Assembly: GCF_003576645.1 (NCBI RefSeq)
Contig: NC_044929.1
Location: 2,993,129 to 3,057,128 of the forward strand
Source of the DNA: Ipomoea triloba
Lineage: Eukaryota; Streptophyta; Magnoliopsida; Solanales; Convolvulaceae
Direction of reading: 5' to 3'
DNA length: 64,000 nucleotides
A model generated the notes under the pieces. The model was not told the origin of the DNA and did not search any database. It was given only the letters and a program-made list of their open reading frames with translations. How positions within the stretch are numbered: position 1 is the first letter of the stretch; every line of letters begins with the position of its first letter. Made by a program: the position numbers and the translations under genes. Positions 61,066-64,000 of this stretch are shown piece by piece.

Positions 61066-61510
61066 TTAATTAACTTCATTATATTATTATTTTTATGATT
61101 CTTGATTTGGCCTTTTGGTGATATACTTGATGTTGTTTTTCTTTGTTTGTAACTTGAAGGAATAAATTGTTTATACATGAAGCAAACTATGTTTATATCT
61201 TATATTTCAAGAAAAACCATTGATTTTTCTCTTCCGAGAAACATATTGTTTGTACTAAAACTTATTAAATAAGTGTTGCCGTTAGGGCTTAAGGTAGTGA
61301 TTTGTCACTTAACTTGACATCACGATCGAAGGTAGTAGTGTGGGGTTCAAATCTCATTATTAGAAACATGATAAAAGATGTGTCTAATTATGTGACTCAC
61401 GATTTGCGTTGTTGTGGCTCTAGGCCGGGGTGGAGTCTTGCAGGCTTTGGATTAGTCCGGTGAAGTTGAGATCATCTTAGTATAGAATAAATAAATAAAT
61501 AAATAAATAA
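61066..61510. other. 3' flank of the RNase gene
   Basis: 3'UTR-like text, then a possible old SINE with 'tggggttcaaatctc' (box-B-like) at about 61340, and an (AATA)n run ending at 61510. Confidence 0.35.
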
Positions 61511-61630
61511 GCCCGCATGGGCAGCTCAGTTGGTCACATAGGTGAAGTTTGGGAAGAAAGATCAGGGATCGAGTTTGTGCCTCTATGTTCATGATTTTCA
61601 GAGTTGGGAATTCAACCTGTTGGAAAGGAA
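61511..61630 (+). mobile_element. Second tRNA-derived SINE type (family S2)
   Basis: The head gcccgcatgggcagctcagt holds an A-box-like agctcagttggt. The box-B-like gggatcgagtttgtgc lies about 45 bases further on. Flanking gaataaataaataag-type sequence on both sides is compatible with a target duplication inside an AATA run. The head text differs from family S1. Confidence 0.6.
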
Positions 61631-61734
61631 GAATAAATAAATAAGTGTTGTTAAAAAATTTGTAGTATTTACGATAAATTTTAACTAATTTAGAACCGGA
61701 TCTCTTACCAAAAATCGCACACATTCCCGTGCGG

Positions 61735-62105
61735 TACTCACCTTAAGCATTAAAACGGCGCACCTTAAGTATACAAATCATGCACTTTAAGCTAAAAACA
61801 TAAATCATGCACCTAAAGTTTTTAAATGGTGCACATTCAGTTGAGAATACACTGCGCACCTTAAGTACACAAACCACGCACCTTAAGAACACAAACCACA
61901 CACCTTAAGTTTCAACAACTCACGCACCTTAAGCATACTGCATACATATCACGCACCTTAAGAAGGAAAATCACGCACCTTTAACTTTAGGTTCACACAC
62001 CTTAAGCTTTAACACTCACGCACCTTAAGCATACAAATCACGCACCTTAAGCATACATATCAAGCATCTTAAGAAGGAAAATTACGCACCTAAAGCCACC
62101 GCACC
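61735..62105. repeat. CACCTTAAG minisatellite
   Basis: About 15 irregular copies of a 17-27 bp unit built on cacgcaccttaagcatacaa are present, all in one orientation. The core (G)CACCTTAAG is much better kept than the spacers. The C-to-T variants and truncated units rise toward the left end. Confidence 0.75.
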
Positions 62106-62954
62106 TGAACTTAATTCTGTATATATATTAAACAAATTTTTTATAAAATAGAAAATAAAAGATAAATATACGGGCACCCAAGGAGCGCCTAGCTAGCGAT
62201 TTTTTCAATTATGGAATTGCATTAATTTTTTAGATTTTAGATGGAGATATAAAAGATTATTGGAATATTTATTTTCATGGCCTTCATCGTAACTAATTGC
62301 CTAGGCCCAATAAAAATTAGAAGCCCAAACGTATTCTTCGTATTTGTGGCCCACCGTAAAAATCAGGGCAATTTATATCACGACTCAGGGTCCATATATC
62401 ATTGTAGACTCTGAATTAAACGACGAGGTACAGAATTCATATTGTAAGGTACAGAATATTATAATCTTATTATGACATTGCATCATTGAAATCTATTATT
62501 ACACTTATTCATAATATAGACATTACTAAAAGAGTTTATTATGATAAATCTCTACCCATAGACTTACTAGAACTCTCTATATCTTGTATATTAAATAGAA
62601 TAATGAAGAATAATAAGATTGGTTGGTTTCCTCTCTCTATTGCTTGTCTTCTCCCTTACTTTATTACATACCATTATACCTATTACACTCATGAAATGAG
62701 AACGAGACAAAGATTCAGGCGAGGAAACACCTTAATTTACAACAAATACCTACTAAAAGCTCCAACTTTTGTACCCAACGAAATCATAATCTCTTTATTT
62801 AAGACATTGAAAAGTTTAGAATACATGCAAGCTTTCTTAGAATATCAATAATGATGAAAGGTCATGTACTCCAACTTAATTATTAGCACACTCATCGACA
62901 TAATATCTTCCAAATGATAGTTGCTTATAATTTATAGCAATGGATTTTTTTTTC
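62106..62954. other. Intergenic with a TAGGCGC-type terminus
   Basis: At 62174-62207 aggagcgcctagctagcgat and tttttcaattatgg repeat, inverted, the left end of the 55131-55548 element. At about 62370-62460 'gggtccatatatcattgtag' and 'attgtaaggtacagaat' belong to the GGTGGACC-like class. An open frame at 62486-62851 is AT-rich and has no recognisable motif. 62855-62954 is probably 3'UTR of the aldo-keto reductase. Confidence 0.4.
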
Positions 62955-63762
62955 TTATATATCCCCATCCCACAATTCCTCAACAGATTTGTATGGTCCA
63001 TTTGAATGAACAAACACCTCTCCTTTAAATCCTCTGCACTGTGGTAGTTGTTGAATCTTAACCATTTCTTCATCATTGAGTTCACAATCATCATCGAAGA
63101 TATGAAGGTTTTCCTTCATCCTTTCTTTGTTAAAACTCTTCACAATCACACTTGCTCCTTTTTGATATACCCATCTCAATGCCACCTACACGCAAGGGTA
63201 TATATATATTATTGAGGTTTAAAAAGATCAAAATTATATAGATATATATTTGTTAGGATCAAGCGTAACGAGACAGGCTGGGTGTTGGACTTGGTCCTTA
63301 GGGCTTTATCGACCTCTGCCCAACAATTTCTCAGCCACCTGATACTAAACCCTCATTACATTGTTCGAGACAGGCCGAGTGTTGGATTTGGCCCTTGGGG
63401 GGCTTTATCGGCCTCCGCCCAACAATCCTCAACCATGACATGGCCCTGCCCAGTAATATTTCATAGAAATGAGATTAAGAATTGAAACATGTGCTCCATC
63501 TAAATCAACTAAAAGGATAGTTGGATTGCAGATTTATATTTATATATTATATATATGCTTATGATTAAGAAGTATTTACCTGTGCAATGGTTTTGTGCTT
63601 AGCTTGTGCAATATCCTGGAGTAGTGGGATTTCCAATATTCCATGGCTGCCCCAAAAGCCAGCACCTAAATTCCCTAGAGGACTCCATGCACTAACATGA
63701 ATTCCTTTCTCTCCGCAAAACTTTAATAAGCCTCCTTGCTGCCAGGCAACACTCATCTCTAC
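62955..63762 (-). CDS. Aldo-keto reductase (AKR4-type), C-terminal exons, partial
   Basis: Two exons, 63762-63580 and 63185-62955, join in phase to 137 residues, ending at TAA in the stop of WDGDI. They carry [29 protein letters not shown] and then [20 protein letters not shown], a typical NADPH-binding segment. [20 protein letters not shown] and WDGDI follow. The pattern fits plant AKR4B enzymes such as chalcone reductase, methylecgonone reductase and codeinone reductase relatives. The substrate cannot be inferred. Upstream exons, with the catalytic Asp/Tyr/Lys/His, lie beyond 64000. The sequence at 63763-64000 is intron. NLGAGF is slightly unusual where homologues have ANGA-type text. Confidence 0.9.
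63250..63440. repeat. Relative of the RNase-intron repeat, doubled, in the AKR intron
   Basis: Two units from about 63274 and 63363 share 'gacaggc(t/c)g(a/g)gtgttgga', 'gggctttatcg' and 'cctc(t/c)gcccaacaat'. The words ttaggatcaagcg and tgcccaacaa also match the 58.5-59.5 kb array. Confidence 0.6.
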
Positions 63763-63845
63763 CTGCCAAAAATATATAGCAAATTGATTGTCATCTTCAG
63801 CACATCCAAGATAGCAATTGTTTTGATGAGATGATAGCATACTAA

Positions 63846-64000
63846 GGTTCCTCTCGCAATTGGAGGGTTTTTTTTTTTTTTTTTTTTTTTTTTTGGGTTT
63901 TTCCCAAGGTATCCCTCTAGCCGACAGTCAGAAGACTAACCTCCGTCCCAACGGTCAGCACACTAAGTGATAGGGGACTGGCCAAATGGTTTATTTTCTT
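63846..64000. repeat. Poly-T tract and element-like flank in the AKR intron
   Basis: A T run of about 30 bases at 63868-63894 is followed by gggtttttcccaaggtatcc and ctagccgacagtcagaag. This is likely the poly-A end of a minus-strand retroelement that continues beyond the window. Confidence 0.4.

Noticed and set aside
58480..62105. CRISPR-like spacing of repeats
   Set aside because: The repeats are a long-unit tandem array and an irregular minisatellite in plant nuclear DNA, with no cas-like genes.
62486..62851. 121-codon frame on the plus strand
   Set aside because: Very AT-rich codons, no motif, no promoter signal and no splice context; kept only as a possibility.

Overview
The window is plant nuclear DNA, from a dicot. 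The genes are intron-rich with GT-AG junctions, and the DNA between them is AT-rich and full of short transposable elements. The protein set is standard for land plants: MRS2-type Mg channel, DYW-class PPR protein, UFO-type F-box protein, S-like RNase. I cannot name the species from sequence alone. An asterid, perhaps of the Solanales, is a weak guess. Two N positions sit inside simple repeats (poly-A near 1187, the AT run near 50682), which fits a draft assembly.

Layout of the genes: the 3' part of a purple acid phosphatase gene (+, 2-3169); an MRS2/CorA Mg transporter (-, 4038-7202); a nested SINE/LINE and a decayed Ty3/gypsy LTR-gag fragment (8.4-11.5 kb); a tRNA-Thr(CGT) (-, 12319-12390); a 14-exon asparagine-synthetase-domain gene of the ASNSD1 type (+, 12541-19118); an HGH1-type gene (+, 20129-24041); a repeat-rich gap; a sphingoid-base C4-hydroxylase (+, 27729-29635); a solo LTR; a two-exon DYW PPR gene (+, 34097-36658) whose first exon is only 68 bases; a PIG-C homologue (-, 38555-39466); a UFO/FIMBRIATA-like F-box gene (-, 43303-45487); about 7.5 kb without a convincing gene; a small 94-aa gene (+, 53065-53349) with a broken second copy of its promoter and start 2 kb downstream; a four-exon RNase T2 gene (+, 57247-61065); and the last two exons of an aldo-keto reductase (-, 62955-63762).

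The genes do not form a pathway. They are independent housekeeping or developmental genes, each with its own promoter. The most informative non-gene content is the repeat landscape. One tRNA-derived SINE family has at least four copies with clear target-site duplications. A second SINE-like element carries a duplicated body. A long-TIR MULE-like MITE family sits in introns of two genes. A dispersed family has GGTGGACC-type ends, which form a 34-nt palindrome at 51888-51921. A tandem array of about 235-bp units fills an intron of the RNase gene, with relatives in its next intron and in the aldo-keto reductase intron. I found no CRISPR array, operon or clearly new enzymatic system. The least explained items are the 94-aa gene with its duplicated promoter, the palindrome family and the CACCTTAAG minisatellite.
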